Shown: positions 9,701 through 18,972 of the stretch, piece after piece | Numbering within the stretch: position 1 is the first letter of the stretch | Layout: the number at the start of each line of letters is the position of its first letter | NCBI GenBank assembly: GCA_938040735.1 | Contig: CALHYE010000002.1 | Coordinates: forward strand, 1 to 64,000 | DNA: 64,000 nt | DNA from: an uncultured Bellilinea sp. | GTDB taxonomy: Bacteria; Chloroflexota; Anaerolineae; Anaerolineales; Anaerolineaceae | Direction: 5' to 3' | Program-made: the position numbers and the translations under genes | The notes under the pieces: generated by a model | What the model was told of the DNA's origin: nothing | Database searches by the model: none | Seen by the model: only the letters and a program-made list of their open reading frames with translations

Positions 9701-11053
9701 ATGAAGCGGTCAGCATGGCGTTATTTATGGAAATCGGAAGATATTCGCAAGAAACTTCTCATCACTTTGCTGCTGCTGGTACTTTACCGGCTGGCAGCCA
9801 ATATTCCCGTTCCGGGAATTGACCGCGAGGTGATTCGAGGTATCGTTCAGGCGCCCGGAGCAGCGGGTACGCTGTTTGGCCTGCTGGATCTGCTTTCTGG
9901 CGGTACGATTTCACGGTTCTCCATTCTGGCCATGGGGGTTTACCCTTACATTACCGCGCAAATTATTTTGCAATTGCTGGTGCCGATTATTCCGGCGCTG
10001 GAACGGAAGATGAAGGAAAACCCCCGCGAAGGCCAGAAGTGGATGGAAAAATGGACGATTATTCTGACCGTTCCGATGGCTTTGCTTTCGGCAATTGGCC
10101 AGATTAACATCTTCAATTCCTTGGCCGGACAAACGGGTCAAACGGTGCTGAGTTACACCTACGGGTTCACCGGCGCTTCGTTGTTGCCAACCCTGACGAC
10201 CCTGATTAGTATGATGGCGGGTACGATGCTGGGCATCTGGCTGGGGCAACTGATCTCTGAATATGGCATTCCCAAACAGGGCCTTTCGTTGATCATTTTC
10301 TCCGGCATTGTCGCAGGCATCCCATCCAACCTGATCAGTCTGTGGAGTGACCGGCAGAATGCCTGGTGGCTGACCCTGCTGATTCTGGTTGTGCTGGTGC
10401 TGGTGATTTTTGCGATCGTCTTTGTTCAACAAGGGCGGCGCAATGTACCGGTGCTGTTCCCCGGCCGGCGAGTGGGCAACCGCATGTCCATGCCGGTGCG
10501 CAGCAATCTGCCTTTGATGATTAATATGGCCGGCATGATCCCGCTGATCTTTGCCCAGTCCATTCTGCTCTTTCCGGCAATTGTGGCCAGTTACTTCATT
10601 AACTCCCAAACCCCCTGGGTGGCCAGTATTGCAAGTGGGATTTACAATACCTTCAGCGGGCAAGGGGCATGGTATGCGGTGATGTACTTCCTGATGGTGG
10701 TGGCGTTCACCTTTTTCTACACGGATGTCCTCTTTGCTCAACAGAATTATGGCGAAACGCTCAAACGCCAGGGAGCCCAAATTCCGGGTGTTTTACGCGG
10801 ACCAGCCACCCAAAAATACCTGACCAAAGTTCAGCGGCGGATCACACTGCCGGGAGCGTTCTTCCTTGGCTTTGTGGCGGTGCTTCCTTACATCATGCAC
10901 GCTTTCTTGCCTGCCTCAGCAAGGAATGCCGGGTTGTTCCTCATTTCGGCGGCCGGCTTGCTGATTGTGGTTGGTGTGGTTCGGGATACCTTCACCATCA
11001 TTGAAACCGAGCTGAAGTTGCACGGTTACGATGAAAATCTGATCAAGGGATAA
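9701..11053 (+). CDS. secY: Protein translocase subunit SecY
   Basis: Protein of 450 residues with about ten membrane segments, the central channel of the Sec translocon in the cytoplasmic membrane. Visible family features are the PVPGID plug region, GVYPYITAQIILQLLVPIIP near residues 79-98, the cytosolic loop with GRRVGNRMSMPVRSN, and the C-terminal IIETELKLHGYDENLIKG. AAGGAG precedes the ATG. Followed by adk after 4 bases, as in most bacteria. Confidence 0.99.
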   Translation: MKRSAWRYLWKSEDIRKKLLITLLLLVLYRLAANIPVPGIDREVIRGIVQAPGAAGTLFGLLDLLSGGTISRFSILAMGVYPYITAQIILQLLVPIIPALERKMKENPREGQKWMEKWTIILTVPMALLSAIGQINIFNSLAGQTGQTVLSYTYGFTGASLLPTLTTLISMMAGTMLGIWLGQLISEYGIPKQGLSLIIFSGIVAGIPSNLISLWSDRQNAWWLTLLILVVLVLVIFAIVFVQQGRRNVPVLFPGRRVGNRMSMPVRSNLPLMINMAGMIPLIFAQSILLFPAIVASYFINSQTPWVASIASGIYNTFSGQGAWYAVMYFLMVVAFTFFYTDVLFAQQNYGETLKRQGAQIPGVLRGPATQKYLTKVQRRITLPGAFFLGFVAVLPYIMHAFLPASARNAGLFLISAAGLLIVVGVVRDTFTIIETELKLHGYDENLIKG

Positions 11054-11057
11054 TCGG

Positions 11058-11705
11058 ATGAGACGCTTTATCGTACTTCTCGGTCCTCCCGGTGCGGGAA
11101 AAGGCACACAGGCGCAGGTCTTGGCGGAGAAAACCGGATTGGCGCACATCTCTTCCGGCGATATCTTCCGGGAGAATCTGAAGAACCAGACGGATTTGGG
11201 CAAACTGGCACAAGGTTACATGAATCGTGGCGAATTGGTGCCGGATGACGTGACCATTGGGATGATCCGCGAGCGGTTAAGCCGCCCAGATTGCTCCAAC
11301 GGCGCGATTCTGGATGGTTTTCCACGGACGCCGGCTCAGGCTGAGGCCTTGAGCGCGATGTTGAAAGAACTGGACGGGAAAGTGGTGAGCGTCCCGTATA
11401 TCTCGGTTCCTGCCGAGGTGTTGATCGAACGATTGAGCGGTCGTTGGACCTGCCGGACTTGCGGCAAGGTCTATCACAGTATCTATAATCCGCCTAAAAA
11501 AGCCGGTATTTGCGATGATGACGGCGGTGAGCTGTACCAGCGCGAAGATGACCAGCCGGCAACGGTTAGAAAGCGGATTACCGTGTACATGGAACAAACC
11601 AGCCCGTTGATTGAGCATTATCGGCAGGCGGGGTTGCTGGTAGAAATTGACGGGACGCAGCCCATCGAAGAAGTGACCCGCCAGCTACTGGAAGCCATCG
11701 CCTGA
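11058..11705 (+). CDS. adk: Adenylate kinase, zinc-lid form
   Basis: Protein of 215 residues converting AMP and ATP to two ADP. The P-loop is GPPGAGKGTQ near residues 9-18 and the AMP-binding DGFPRTPAQAEAL lies near residue 86. The lid has CRTCG and a following CDDDGG, the Cys-Cys-Cys-Asp type zinc site common in Gram-positive and thermophilic adenylate kinases. Placed between secY and map in the conserved order. Confidence 0.98.
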   Translation: MRRFIVLLGPPGAGKGTQAQVLAEKTGLAHISSGDIFRENLKNQTDLGKLAQGYMNRGELVPDDVTIGMIRERLSRPDCSNGAILDGFPRTPAQAEALSAMLKELDGKVVSVPYISVPAEVLIERLSGRWTCRTCGKVYHSIYNPPKKAGICDDDGGELYQREDDQPATVRKRITVYMEQTSPLIEHYRQAGLLVEIDGTQPIEEVTRQLLEAIA

Positions 11706-11719
11706 TAGGAATTTGCACA

Positions 11720-12535
11720 ATGACGTGGGAACGCCAGATTACGATTAAGTCGCCTCAGGAATTGGAAATCATGCGGATTGCCGGGCAGATCAATGCTGAA
11801 GCCCTGCAAGCAGCGCGTGATGTCGCTCGTCCTGGCGTTTCCACGGCCGATCTGAATGCCGCCGCAGAAGAGGTACTTAAGAAATACGGAGTCTATTCTC
11901 CATTTTTGAACTATCCCGGGCCGTACCCCTATCCTGCCAGCACGACCATCAGCGTGAATGAAGAATTAGTGCATGGCATCCCCAGTCCGCGCCGCAAACT
12001 GCGCGAAGGGGATATCGTATCGGTGGATTGCGGAACGGTGTATGAAGGGTTTGTCGCCGATTCGGCGATTACCTTCCCGATCGGTGAGGTTTCAGCGCAG
12101 GTACAAAAACTGCTGGAAGTTACCGAAGCGGTTTTGTATGTGGGGATTGAGAAACTGGTTGCAGGTAACCGGGTTGGGGATGTCTCTGCGGCAATTCAAG
12201 AGTATGTGGAAAGTCACGGCTTCCATGTCACCCGTGAGTACACCGGTCATGGGGTTGGGCGGCAGATGCATGAAGGCCCCCAGGTGCCGAATTACGGCAC
12301 ACGCGGGCGCGGTATGTTATTGCGGGTTGGTATGACGATTGCGCTGGAACCGATGGTGTTGATTGGCTCACCGGCGACCCGGGTTCTGGATGACCAGTGG
12401 ACGGTAGTTTCACGGAATGGCCTGCCGACCGCTCATTTTGAGCATACGGTGGCCATCACTGAAAACGGACCACGCATCCTGACCCTGTTAAGAGACGGCA
12501 GCAAACCTGGACGAAATGGAAAAAATCAGGTATAA
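11720..12535 (+). CDS. map: Methionine aminopeptidase, type I
   Basis: Protein of 271 residues removing N-terminal methionine from new proteins. Metal-ligand motifs are visible: VSVDCGTVYEGFVADSAITF (two aspartates), TGHGVGRQMHEGP (histidine), ALEPM (glutamate) and FEHTVAITENG (glutamate). The C-terminal tail runs on about 20 residues past the catalytic core. A good promoter for the next operon overlaps its last codons. Confidence 0.97.
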   Translation: MTWERQITIKSPQELEIMRIAGQINAEALQAARDVARPGVSTADLNAAAEEVLKKYGVYSPFLNYPGPYPYPASTTISVNEELVHGIPSPRRKLREGDIVSVDCGTVYEGFVADSAITFPIGEVSAQVQKLLEVTEAVLYVGIEKLVAGNRVGDVSAAIQEYVESHGFHVTREYTGHGVGRQMHEGPQVPNYGTRGRGMLLRVGMTIALEPMVLIGSPATRVLDDQWTVVSRNGLPTAHFEHTVAITENGPRILTLLRDGSKPGRNGKNQV

Positions 12536-12536
12536 T
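12508..12536 (+). promoter_or_regulatory. Promoter inside the end of map
   Basis: TGGACG (12508-12513, 4/6) and a perfect TATAAT (12531-12536) with 17-base spacing; the -10 overlaps the map stop codon. It would drive rpmJ-rpsM-rpsK-rpsD-rpoA-rplQ with a leader of about 40 nt, giving the alpha block its own transcription. Confidence 0.6.
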
Positions 12537-12582
12537 TGAAACTTTGGCTGTTGAAGTAAGGAATGATGAGGAGTAATCAATC

Positions 12583-12696
12583 ATGAAAGTTTCACCATCC
12601 ATTCGCAAGCGGTGCGCAAAATGCAAGATTGTGCGGCGCAGCGGCAAGTTGTATGTCATTTGTGAAAACCCAAAGCACAAGCAGCGACAGGGGTAG
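12583..12696 (+). CDS. rpmJ: 50S ribosomal protein L36
   Basis: A 37-residue protein, [11 protein letters not shown] followed by [21 protein letters not shown], the standard L36 with a CxxC...C...H zinc site. It lies near the peptidyl-transferase centre base. GAGGAG precedes the ATG. It directly follows map; infA, which often lies between map and rpmJ, is not here. Confidence 0.97.
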   Translation: MKVSPSIRKRCAKCKIVRRSGKLYVICENPKHKQRQG

Positions 12697-12702
12697 TTAA
12701 TT

Positions 12703-13092
12703 ATGGCGAGAATTGAAGGTGTTGATCTACCACGCAACAAGCGCGTTGAAGTTGCACTGACCTATATTTATGGGATCGGCCCAACCCGGGCTCGCAAGAT
12801 CCTGTCGGAGACAAAAGTCAATCCGGATACGCGGGTCAAAGACCTGACCGAAACGGATGTGAACCTTTTGCGTGATTACATTGCCCAAAACTATAAAGTT
12901 GAAGGCGATTTGCGGCGTGAGGTGCAGATGAACATCAAGCGCCTGATCGAGATTGGGTGCTACCGGGGTCTGCGACACCGCCGTAATCTGCCGGTTCATG
13001 GGCAGCGAACCCGCACGAACGCTCGTACACGCAAAGGTCCCAAAAAGACTGTGGCGGGACGCGGCCGCCGCCGTGGAGCAACCAAGAAATAA
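12703..13092 (+). CDS. rpsM: 30S ribosomal protein S13
   Basis: Protein of 129 residues starting [19 protein letters not shown], with [31 protein letters not shown] and the basic C-terminal tail [18 protein letters not shown] of S13. It contacts tRNAs in the 30S head. Confidence 0.98.
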   Translation: MARIEGVDLPRNKRVEVALTYIYGIGPTRARKILSETKVNPDTRVKDLTETDVNLLRDYIAQNYKVEGDLRREVQMNIKRLIEIGCYRGLRHRRNLPVHGQRTRTNARTRKGPKKTVAGRGRRRGATKK

Positions 13093-13101
13093 TCCGGTGA
13101 T

Positions 13102-13129
13102 GGGAAGGGTTGATCTGGGGTACCTTCCC
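13102..13129 (+). promoter_or_regulatory. Hairpin between rpsM and rpsK
   Basis: A 7-bp perfect stem (13102-13108 with 13123-13129) in the 122-base gap between rpsM and rpsK, an unusually long gap for this operon. No T-run follows, so it is not a normal terminator; it may be a processing or pausing site. Confidence 0.3.
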
Positions 13130-13214
13130 GCCCCCGCGGCTGGTCAGCCCGACCCAAACCGGTTTAATCAATACGCTGTACTCTGAAAGAAATTGAGGTT
13201 GATAGCGAGGAAAT

Positions 13215-13619
13215 ATGGCACAAAATGTAAGATCAGCGCGCCGGTCAAGCGCTCCCCGAAAGGTGAAGCGCACACTGTCCTCAGCGCAGGTACATATTTA
13301 TGCATCGTTCAATAATACGATTGTGACCGTCACCGACCAGCAGGGCAACGCAGTCTGCTGGGCAAGCGCCGGCTCAGCCGGATTCAAGGGTTCCCGCAAG
13401 AGCACTCCCTTTGCGGCTCGTTTAGCAGCCGAACAAGCGCTCAAAGCCGCTCAGGCTATGGGTGTGCAAGAAGTGGATATCATCGTCAAAGGACCCGGGC
13501 CGGGCCGTGAATCGGCGATTCGGGCTGTGCAAGGGATGGGAATCAAGGTGCGCTCCATTGCGGACGTTACACCGGTGCCGCATAACGGCTGCCGGCCTCC
13601 CAAGAAACGCCGCGTCTAA
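13215..13619 (+). CDS. rpsK: 30S ribosomal protein S11
   Basis: Protein of 134 residues with [33 protein letters not shown] and the C-terminal [18 protein letters not shown], all typical of S11 on the 30S platform. The N-terminal extension is basic. GCGAGGAAAT upstream gives the ribosome site. Confidence 0.98.
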   Translation: MAQNVRSARRSSAPRKVKRTLSSAQVHIYASFNNTIVTVTDQQGNAVCWASAGSAGFKGSRKSTPFAARLAAEQALKAAQAMGVQEVDIIVKGPGPGRESAIRAVQGMGIKVRSIADVTPVPHNGCRPPKKRRV

Positions 13620-13640
13620 TTTAATCAAGAGAGGGAAGTT

Positions 13641-14285
13641 ATGGCGAGATACATTGGTCCGGTTTGCAAACTCTGCCGGCGAGAAGGATTTAAGATGTTT
13701 TTGAAGGGCGAGCGATGCTTCACCCCCAAATGCGCCTTTGAACGGCGTGGTTTTGCCCCCGGTGAACATGGACGGGCAAATGCCGGACGGGGCGGCAGCG
13801 AGCGGATGTCGGACTACGCTCGACAGTTACGCGCCAAGCAGCAAGCCCGTCGCACTTACGGCATTCTGGAACGTCAGTTCCGCCGCTATTTCAATGTTGC
13901 GTTGAAAAAGCGCGGTCTGACCGGTTTGAACCTCCTGCAGACCCTTGAATTGCGTCTGGATAATGTGGTCTTTCGGATGGGGTTTGCTGAAAACCGCGCT
14001 CAGGCCCGCCAGATGGTGACCCACGGTCATTTTCTGGTAAATGGCCGCCGCACCGACGTGCCTTCCACCCTGCTGAAACCCGGCGATAAAATTGAGGTGC
14101 GTGAGGGATCCCGGAGCAAACCCTTTTTCAAGGAATTGCCGGATTTTGCGGAAAAGCGCAATTGCGCGCTGTGGTTAGAACGAGATGTGCGTACCTTGAG
14201 CGGGCGGGTCTTGCGCCTGCCCGAACGGGCTGAAATTGACGGCAATCTCAACGAGCAGTTGATTGTTGAGTACTACTCGAGGTAA
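13641..14285 (+). CDS. rpsD: 30S ribosomal protein S4, zinc form
   Basis: Protein of 214 residues, starting [16 protein letters not shown], the cysteine-containing form with a zinc knuckle formed by CKLC and two later cysteines (ERCFTPKC). The S4 RNA-binding domain is visible as [20 protein letters not shown] and [11 protein letters not shown]4 starts 30S assembly and often represses the alpha operon. Confidence 0.98.
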   Translation: MARYIGPVCKLCRREGFKMFLKGERCFTPKCAFERRGFAPGEHGRANAGRGGSERMSDYARQLRAKQQARRTYGILERQFRRYFNVALKKRGLTGLNLLQTLELRLDNVVFRMGFAENRAQARQMVTHGHFLVNGRRTDVPSTLLKPGDKIEVREGSRSKPFFKELPDFAEKRNCALWLERDVRTLSGRVLRLPERAEIDGNLNEQLIVEYYSR

Positions 14286-14340
14286 TGCCGTTGTCCTGTT
14301 TGGCTGTTTTTTGTAGCTGTGCATCAGAAAGGGGTGAACC

Positions 14341-15306
14341 TTGTCTGTAATAACCAATATGGTCAAACCGAAAATCGAGCGTGAACACGAGGCTCGAAAC
14401 TATGGAAAGTTCGTTATCAGCCCGCTGGAACGCGGCTACGGCGTCACCCTTGGCAATGCACTTCGGCGGGTACTGCTGTCGTCGCTGGAAGGGGCAGCGG
14501 TAACTTCCATCCGAATTTCGGACGTGCTGCATGAGTTCAGTGACATTCCCGGAGTACGGGAAGATGTGATTCAGGTGATGTTGCAAATCAAGCAGCTGCG
14601 CCTGATACTCCACGATGTTGAAAGTTCGCACCTTCATCTGGATGTTCGCGGAGCAGGAACGGTTACCGCGGCGGATATTCAGGTGCCAGCGGAGGTGGAG
14701 ATTGTCAATCCCGACCTGTACCTGTTCACGGTGGATGACACCCGTACCCGACTGGAAATTGATATGACAGTTGAACGCGGCCGCGGATATTCTCCGGCGG
14801 GTGATCGCATCGGTCGGCTGCCAATTGGCGAGCTGCCGGTGGATGCCATCTTTAGCCCGGTTCGGCGGGTAAACTTCAATGTGGCTTCTGCCAGGGTTGG
14901 ACAGAACACCAACTACGAACGATTGATTCTGGAAATCTGGACAGATGGGACCATTTCTCCTGAGAGCGCTTTGGGAACAGCCTCCAAGATTTTGATTGAC
15001 CACCTGCGCCTGATTTCGGGGATTAGCGAAGAGGTCTTTACTGTCCTGCCGGAGCGCGAGATCAGCGGCAGCCGTTTGACCAGTGAAGCCGCCGAAACGC
15101 CCATCGAAAATCTCGACCTGTCGGTGCGTGTGTTCAATTCGCTCAAGCGTACCGGCATTACTACGGTGGGTGATGTGCTTGAGCTGCTCGAAAAAGGCAG
15201 TGAAGCGGTCATGTCAATCCGAAACTTTGGTGAGAAGAGTCTGGATGAATTGCGCCAGAAGATGCAGGAAAAAGGCTTCCTGCCAAACGATAACGAGACG
15301 GAGTAA
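14341..15306 (+). CDS. rpoA: RNA polymerase alpha subunit
   Basis: Protein of 321 residues. The N-terminal dimerisation domain has YGKFVISPLERGYGVTLGNA and LRRVLLSSLEGAAVTSI; the C-terminal domain has ENLDLSVRVFNSLKRTGI and SIRNFGEKSLDELRQKM, which contacts UP-elements and activators. I choose the TTG at 14341 as start because AAGGGGTG lies 5 bases before it; an ATG 6 codons later is possible. It sits between rpsD and rplQ as usual. Confidence 0.98.
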   Translation: MSVITNMVKPKIEREHEARNYGKFVISPLERGYGVTLGNALRRVLLSSLEGAAVTSIRISDVLHEFSDIPGVREDVIQVMLQIKQLRLILHDVESSHLHLDVRGAGTVTAADIQVPAEVEIVNPDLYLFTVDDTRTRLEIDMTVERGRGYSPAGDRIGRLPIGELPVDAIFSPVRRVNFNVASARVGQNTNYERLILEIWTDGTISPESALGTASKILIDHLRLISGISEEVFTVLPEREISGSRLTSEAAETPIENLDLSVRVFNSLKRTGITTVGDVLELLEKGSEAVMSIRNFGEKSLDELRQKMQEKGFLPNDNETE

Positions 15307-15312
15307 GGAATT

Positions 15313-15690
15313 ATGCGCCATAAAGTTGCTGGTTTTAAACTGGGACGGTCAAAGGATCAGCGCAAGGGATTGCGCCGGACTTTGATCAAACAGTTCTTTA
15401 CTCACGAACGGATGAAAACCACCCGTGCCAAAGCGCTGGCGATTCGTGGCGAAGCCGAGCGGATGATCACGATTGCAAGGCGAAGCGCCAATGGCAGCGA
15501 CATAGAAAAGGTAAATGCCCGCCGGCTGGTTTCGGCACGTTTGGGTGACCCGATTGTGGTGAAGAAATTATTTGATGAAATTGCACCGCGTTATGCTAAC
15601 CGCAATGGCGGTTATACACGAATGTTCAAGCTCGGGCCGCGGCAGGGTGATGCTGCCGAAATGGTTCTGCTTGAGTTGGTTGAGGATTAA
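15313..15690 (+). CDS. rplQ: 50S ribosomal protein L17
   Basis: Protein of 125 residues with MRHKVAGFKLGRSKDQRKGL and the central FFTHERMKTTRAKA of L17, ending GYTRMFKLGPRQGDAAEMVL. Located at the tunnel exit. Short gap after rpoA; truA follows. Confidence 0.98.
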   Translation: MRHKVAGFKLGRSKDQRKGLRRTLIKQFFTHERMKTTRAKALAIRGEAERMITIARRSANGSDIEKVNARRLVSARLGDPIVVKKLFDEIAPRYANRNGGYTRMFKLGPRQGDAAEMVLLELVED

Positions 15691-15719
15691 GAGCCCGCCG
15701 GTCTCAATTCCGGTTTGGG

Positions 15720-16523
15720 ATGGCACGTTACCAGGTTATCATTGCCTACGACGGCACACACTTCCGGGGCTTTCAACGGCAGGGAAGCAGCCGGACGGTG
15801 CAGGCAGAAGTTGAGGCGGCGCTGCGTTCGCTGGGCTGGCAGGGTGAAAGTATCCTGTATGCCGGCAGAACCGACAGCGGGGTGCATGCCCTTGGTCAGG
15901 TGATTGCGTTTGACCTGAATTGGAGGCATACCCCAGAGCAGTTGCTGAAAGCCTTGAATGCCTCGCTTCCTGAGGATGTTGCGGCGCGCAGTGTGCAGAT
16001 TGTGCGGGATGATTTTCATCCGCGCTACGATGCTCTTGCCCGGCAATACCTCTATCGCCTGTACTGTCAGGAAGAGCGTGATCCGCTGCGGGAACGCTAT
16101 CAATGGCGGGTCTGGCCTGCAGTGCAGATGGATCTTCTGCAGCGGGCTGCCGAATTGCTGGTCGGTGAGCACGATTTTGCGGCATTTGGTTCGCCTTTGC
16201 GACCAGGAGGCAGCACCATTCGCAAAGTTCACCGGGCAGAATGGCAGCAAACCGCACAGGATGAATGGACTTTTCGGATCACGGCAAATGCATTCCTATA
16301 CCGAATGGTGCGCAGACTGGTGTTTTTGCAAGTCCGGGTTGGGCAGCAACAATTGTCGTTGAAACAGTTTGAGGCTGCCCTCAAAATCCCACAGCCCCTG
16401 TTGCCCGGGCTTGCCAAACCGAATGGTCTCTATCTGGAGTGGGTGCAGTACGAGGAGAACGATTTGAAATCTGAAGGGTTTATCAAAACCTTATCTGTCA
16501 GTGGAGAAGAGGACTGTGGATAA
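15720..16523 (+). CDS. truA: tRNA pseudouridine(38-40) synthase
   Basis: Protein of 267 residues that makes pseudouridine at positions 38-40 of the tRNA anticodon stem. The catalytic aspartate is in GRTDSGVHALGQV near residue 51, and FHPRYDALARQYLYRL is the conserved second motif. The order rplQ-truA-rplM-rpsI is widespread. Its last bases overlap the rplM start. Confidence 0.96.
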   Translation: MARYQVIIAYDGTHFRGFQRQGSSRTVQAEVEAALRSLGWQGESILYAGRTDSGVHALGQVIAFDLNWRHTPEQLLKALNASLPEDVAARSVQIVRDDFHPRYDALARQYLYRLYCQEERDPLRERYQWRVWPAVQMDLLQRAAELLVGEHDFAAFGSPLRPGGSTIRKVHRAEWQQTAQDEWTFRITANAFLYRMVRRLVFLQVRVGQQQLSLKQFEAALKIPQPLLPGLAKPNGLYLEWVQYEENDLKSEGFIKTLSVSGEEDCG

Positions 16524-16941
16524 GACATACGTCATAAAAGGAAAACCTGAAACAAAGTGGGTGCTGGTGGATGCCAGAGGTCAAAATCTGGGCCGGCTGG
16601 CGACCCAAATCGCCCGCTACCTGCTCGGGAAGCATAAACCAACCTTCACTCCGGGCGTAGCCATGGGTGATTTTGTGGTGGTCATCAATGCGCAGCAACT
16701 GGATGTTACCGACAAGCGGCTGGATACCAAGTTCTATTACAAGCATTCCAACTATCCCGGCGGATTGAAGGTTGTGGGTATGCGGGAACAATTAAACCGC
16801 CATCCTGACCGGGTCATCCGTGCTGCGGTGTGGGGTATGCTGCCTCACAACAAATTGGGTCGCAAGTTGATCAAGCGTTTGAAAATTTACGCTGGCAGCG
16901 AACATCCGCACGAAGCGCAAAAGCCAGAGCCTGTTGCATAA
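16516..16941 (+). CDS. rplM: 50S ribosomal protein L13
   Basis: Protein of about 141 residues with WVLVDARGQNLGRLATQIA, FYYKHSNYPGGLK and AVWGMLPHNKLGR, typical of L13. I place the start at the GTG at 16516, with GGAG 9 bases before it; another GTG at 16501 in frame would add 5 residues but has no ribosome site. Either start overlaps truA. Confidence 0.96.
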   Translation: MDKTYVIKGKPETKWVLVDARGQNLGRLATQIARYLLGKHKPTFTPGVAMGDFVVVINAQQLDVTDKRLDTKFYYKHSNYPGGLKVVGMREQLNRHPDRVIRAAVWGMLPHNKLGRKLIKRLKIYAGSEHPHEAQKPEPVA

Positions 16942-16956
16942 AGGAGTGGGCAAGAT

Positions 16957-17352
16957 ATGTCTGTTCAGTATTACGAAGGTGTTGGGCGACGCAAAGAAGC
17001 CACGGCGCGCGTGCGCATCATGAGCGGGACGGGCAAGTTTACCGTCAATCAAAAATCCATTGAGGAATACTTCACCCGCATTGGCGATGTAGAGGCCATC
17101 CTCAAACCGTTTCAGGCAACTCAGCAGGAACGCTCGACGTTCGATGTGACGGTTGTGGTGGATGGCGGCGGTGTAACCGGTCAGACCGATGCGGTTCAAT
17201 TGGGGCTGGCACGTGCGCTGGCAAAGATGAACGCGGATTTTGTTCATGAATTGCGCAAGTATGGTTTACTTACCCGCGATCCGCGTGTAAAGGAACGCAA
17301 GAAACCGGGTCTCAAGCGCGCCCGCAAGGCACCGACTTACACCAAACGCTAA
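16957..17352 (+). CDS. rpsI: 30S ribosomal protein S9
   Basis: Protein of 131 residues starting SVQYYEGVGRRKEATARVR and ending in the basic tail DPRVKERKKPGLKRARKAP, whose last residues reach the P-site tRNA in known ribosomes. It ends the ribosomal superoperon; a terminator-like hairpin follows. Confidence 0.98.
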   Translation: MSVQYYEGVGRRKEATARVRIMSGTGKFTVNQKSIEEYFTRIGDVEAILKPFQATQQERSTFDVTVVVDGGGVTGQTDAVQLGLARALAKMNADFVHELRKYGLLTRDPRVKERKKPGLKRARKAPTYTKR

Positions 17353-17403
17353 AAATCAAGCGCCTTTACCATTCCCCTCCCGTCTGGGATGGTGGATTCA
17401 TCC

Positions 17404-17468
17404 GCAGGGCAGATTAACTCTACCGGTTTTTTCGAAATCGAGTAGAGGGCTGCTCTGCAATGTTTTTC
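17404..17468 (+). terminator. Terminator-like hairpin after rpsI
   Basis: A two-part stem: 17404-17412 pairs with 17450-17458 (9 bp with one G-T pair), and inside it 17418-17423 pairs with 17442-17447. A T-rich stretch (17462-17468) follows. The long loop is unusual for an intrinsic terminator, but the position at the end of the ribosomal block fits. Confidence 0.5.
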
Positions 17469-17499
17469 AGTAGATTGTTTTGGGTGAGGAGCCTTGTTG

Positions 17500-18972
17500 A
17501 TGGATACTCCGCAAAGACCAAATGGGATTGTCATATTGGGGTTGGGTCCGGGAGAAGACCGCCACCTGACCCGTGAGGCATGGGAGTGGCTAAGCCGGAT
17601 AGACCGTGTGTACCTGCGTACCCGGCATCACCCGCTGGTGAACAATTTGCCAAGGGGTCTGGAGATTGTCTCATTCGATTATTTTTACGAAACCAAAGAT
17701 ACCTTTGAGGCGGTATATGAGGCAATCGTAGAGGAAATCCTCCGATTGGGCCGGCAGCCCAAAGGGGTTACATATGCCGTACCGGGTCATCCGTTTGTTG
17801 CAGAAGCCACTGCACCGGAGATACTCCGTCGTGCTGCCCAGGAGGATATTCCGGTTCGGATTATCGAAGGGATGTCATTTTTGGAGCCGGTTTTCAGCGC
17901 ATTGCAGATTGATCCCTTCCCTCGGCTTGTCCTGCTGGATGCCCTCGAAATGGGAATGCTGCACACCCCCGGCTATGCCCCGGATATGCCGGCGCTGATC
18001 ACCCAAATTTATAACCAGATAACCGCCTCGGCTGTCAAACTGGCATTGAATGCGGTCTTTCCGGATGAGTTTCGGGTCAGGTTAGTTCATGCAGCCGGCA
18101 CCCGCCAGCAAATTGTCGAAGATTTGATGTTGTACGAGATTGACCGCAGCCCTCATTTGGGGCTGATGACTGCCTTATACGTTCCAGCTTTGGGGACAGA
18201 TACCTCGTTGGAGGCATTTCAAGAGGTAGTAGCCCGATTACGCGCCCCGGATGGCTGTCCATGGGATCGCGAACAGACCCATCTGACCCTGCGCAAATAC
18301 CTTCTGGAAGAAGCCTACGAAGCCATCGAAGCCCTGGACAACGAGAACCCTGCTGCCCTGTGTGAAGAATTGGGTGATCTGCTGCTGCAAATCATTCTCC
18401 ATGCGCAAATTGCAGTTGAGGAGGGTGAATTTACGCTGGCGGAAGTGATTCAGGGAATTCATCGCAAAATTGTCCGCCGACATCCGCATGTATTTGGTGA
18501 AGTCAAGGTCAGCGGCGTGGAAGGCGTGCTGCGCAACTGGCAAAAGTTAAAAGAAGAAGAGCGGGCATTGAACGGTCAGGAACAGCCAATGAGTATTTTG
18601 GATGGTGTTCCGCTGAGTTTGCCGGCGCTTTCGCAAGCCCAGGAAATTCAAAGCCGGGCTGCACGGGTAGGCTTCGATTGGAGCGAAATTCAACCGGTGT
18701 TGGACAAGGTCTTTGAAGAAATCAACGAAGTTCAAACCGCAATGGACGAAGGCGAACGGGAAAAAGAATTGGGTGATCTTTTATTTGCGGTCGTCAATCT
18801 GGCGCGCTGGTATAAGGTTGATGCAGAAAGCGCATTACGAGCGGCCAACCGCCGTTTTCGCCAGCGATTTGCGCACATCGAAGCGCGCGCCCGTCAGGCC
18901 GGCAGGGATCTCACCTCCATGAGCCTTGAAGAAATGGACCGCTGGTGGGATGAAGCCAAACGATTGCCCTGA
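17500..18972 (+). CDS. YabN-type methylase/MazG pyrophosphohydrolase fusion
   Basis: Protein of 490 residues with two domains. Residues about 1-220 resemble the tetrapyrrole (SAM-dependent) methylase fold, with ILGLGPGEDRHLT at the start and VPGHPFVAEATAPE. Residues about 240-490 are a MazG nucleotide pyrophosphohydrolase, with CPWDREQTHLTLRKYLLEEAYE, a central EELGDLLLQ and a C-terminal ELGDLLFAVVNLARW. The same fusion is known as YabN in Bacillus. MazG domains hydrolyse NTPs to NMP and pyrophosphate. The ATG at 17500 has GGTGAGGAG 8 bases upstream. Confidence 0.9.
   Translation: MDTPQRPNGIVILGLGPGEDRHLTREAWEWLSRIDRVYLRTRHHPLVNNLPRGLEIVSFDYFYETKDTFEAVYEAIVEEILRLGRQPKGVTYAVPGHPFVAEATAPEILRRAAQEDIPVRIIEGMSFLEPVFSALQIDPFPRLVLLDALEMGMLHTPGYAPDMPALITQIYNQITASAVKLALNAVFPDEFRVRLVHAAGTRQQIVEDLMLYEIDRSPHLGLMTALYVPALGTDTSLEAFQEVVARLRAPDGCPWDREQTHLTLRKYLLEEAYEAIEALDNENPAALCEELGDLLLQIILHAQIAVEEGEFTLAEVIQGIHRKIVRRHPHVFGEVKVSGVEGVLRNWQKLKEEERALNGQEQPMSILDGVPLSLPALSQAQEIQSRAARVGFDWSEIQPVLDKVFEEINEVQTAMDEGEREKELGDLLFAVVNLARWYKVDAESALRAANRRFRQRFAHIEARARQAGRDLTSMSLEEMDRWWDEAKRLP

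Noticed and set aside
9911-10780. Long open frame opposite secY (289 codons, minus strand)
   Set aside because: Rich in His, Gln, Asn and Arg, as expected from the complement of a membrane protein gene.
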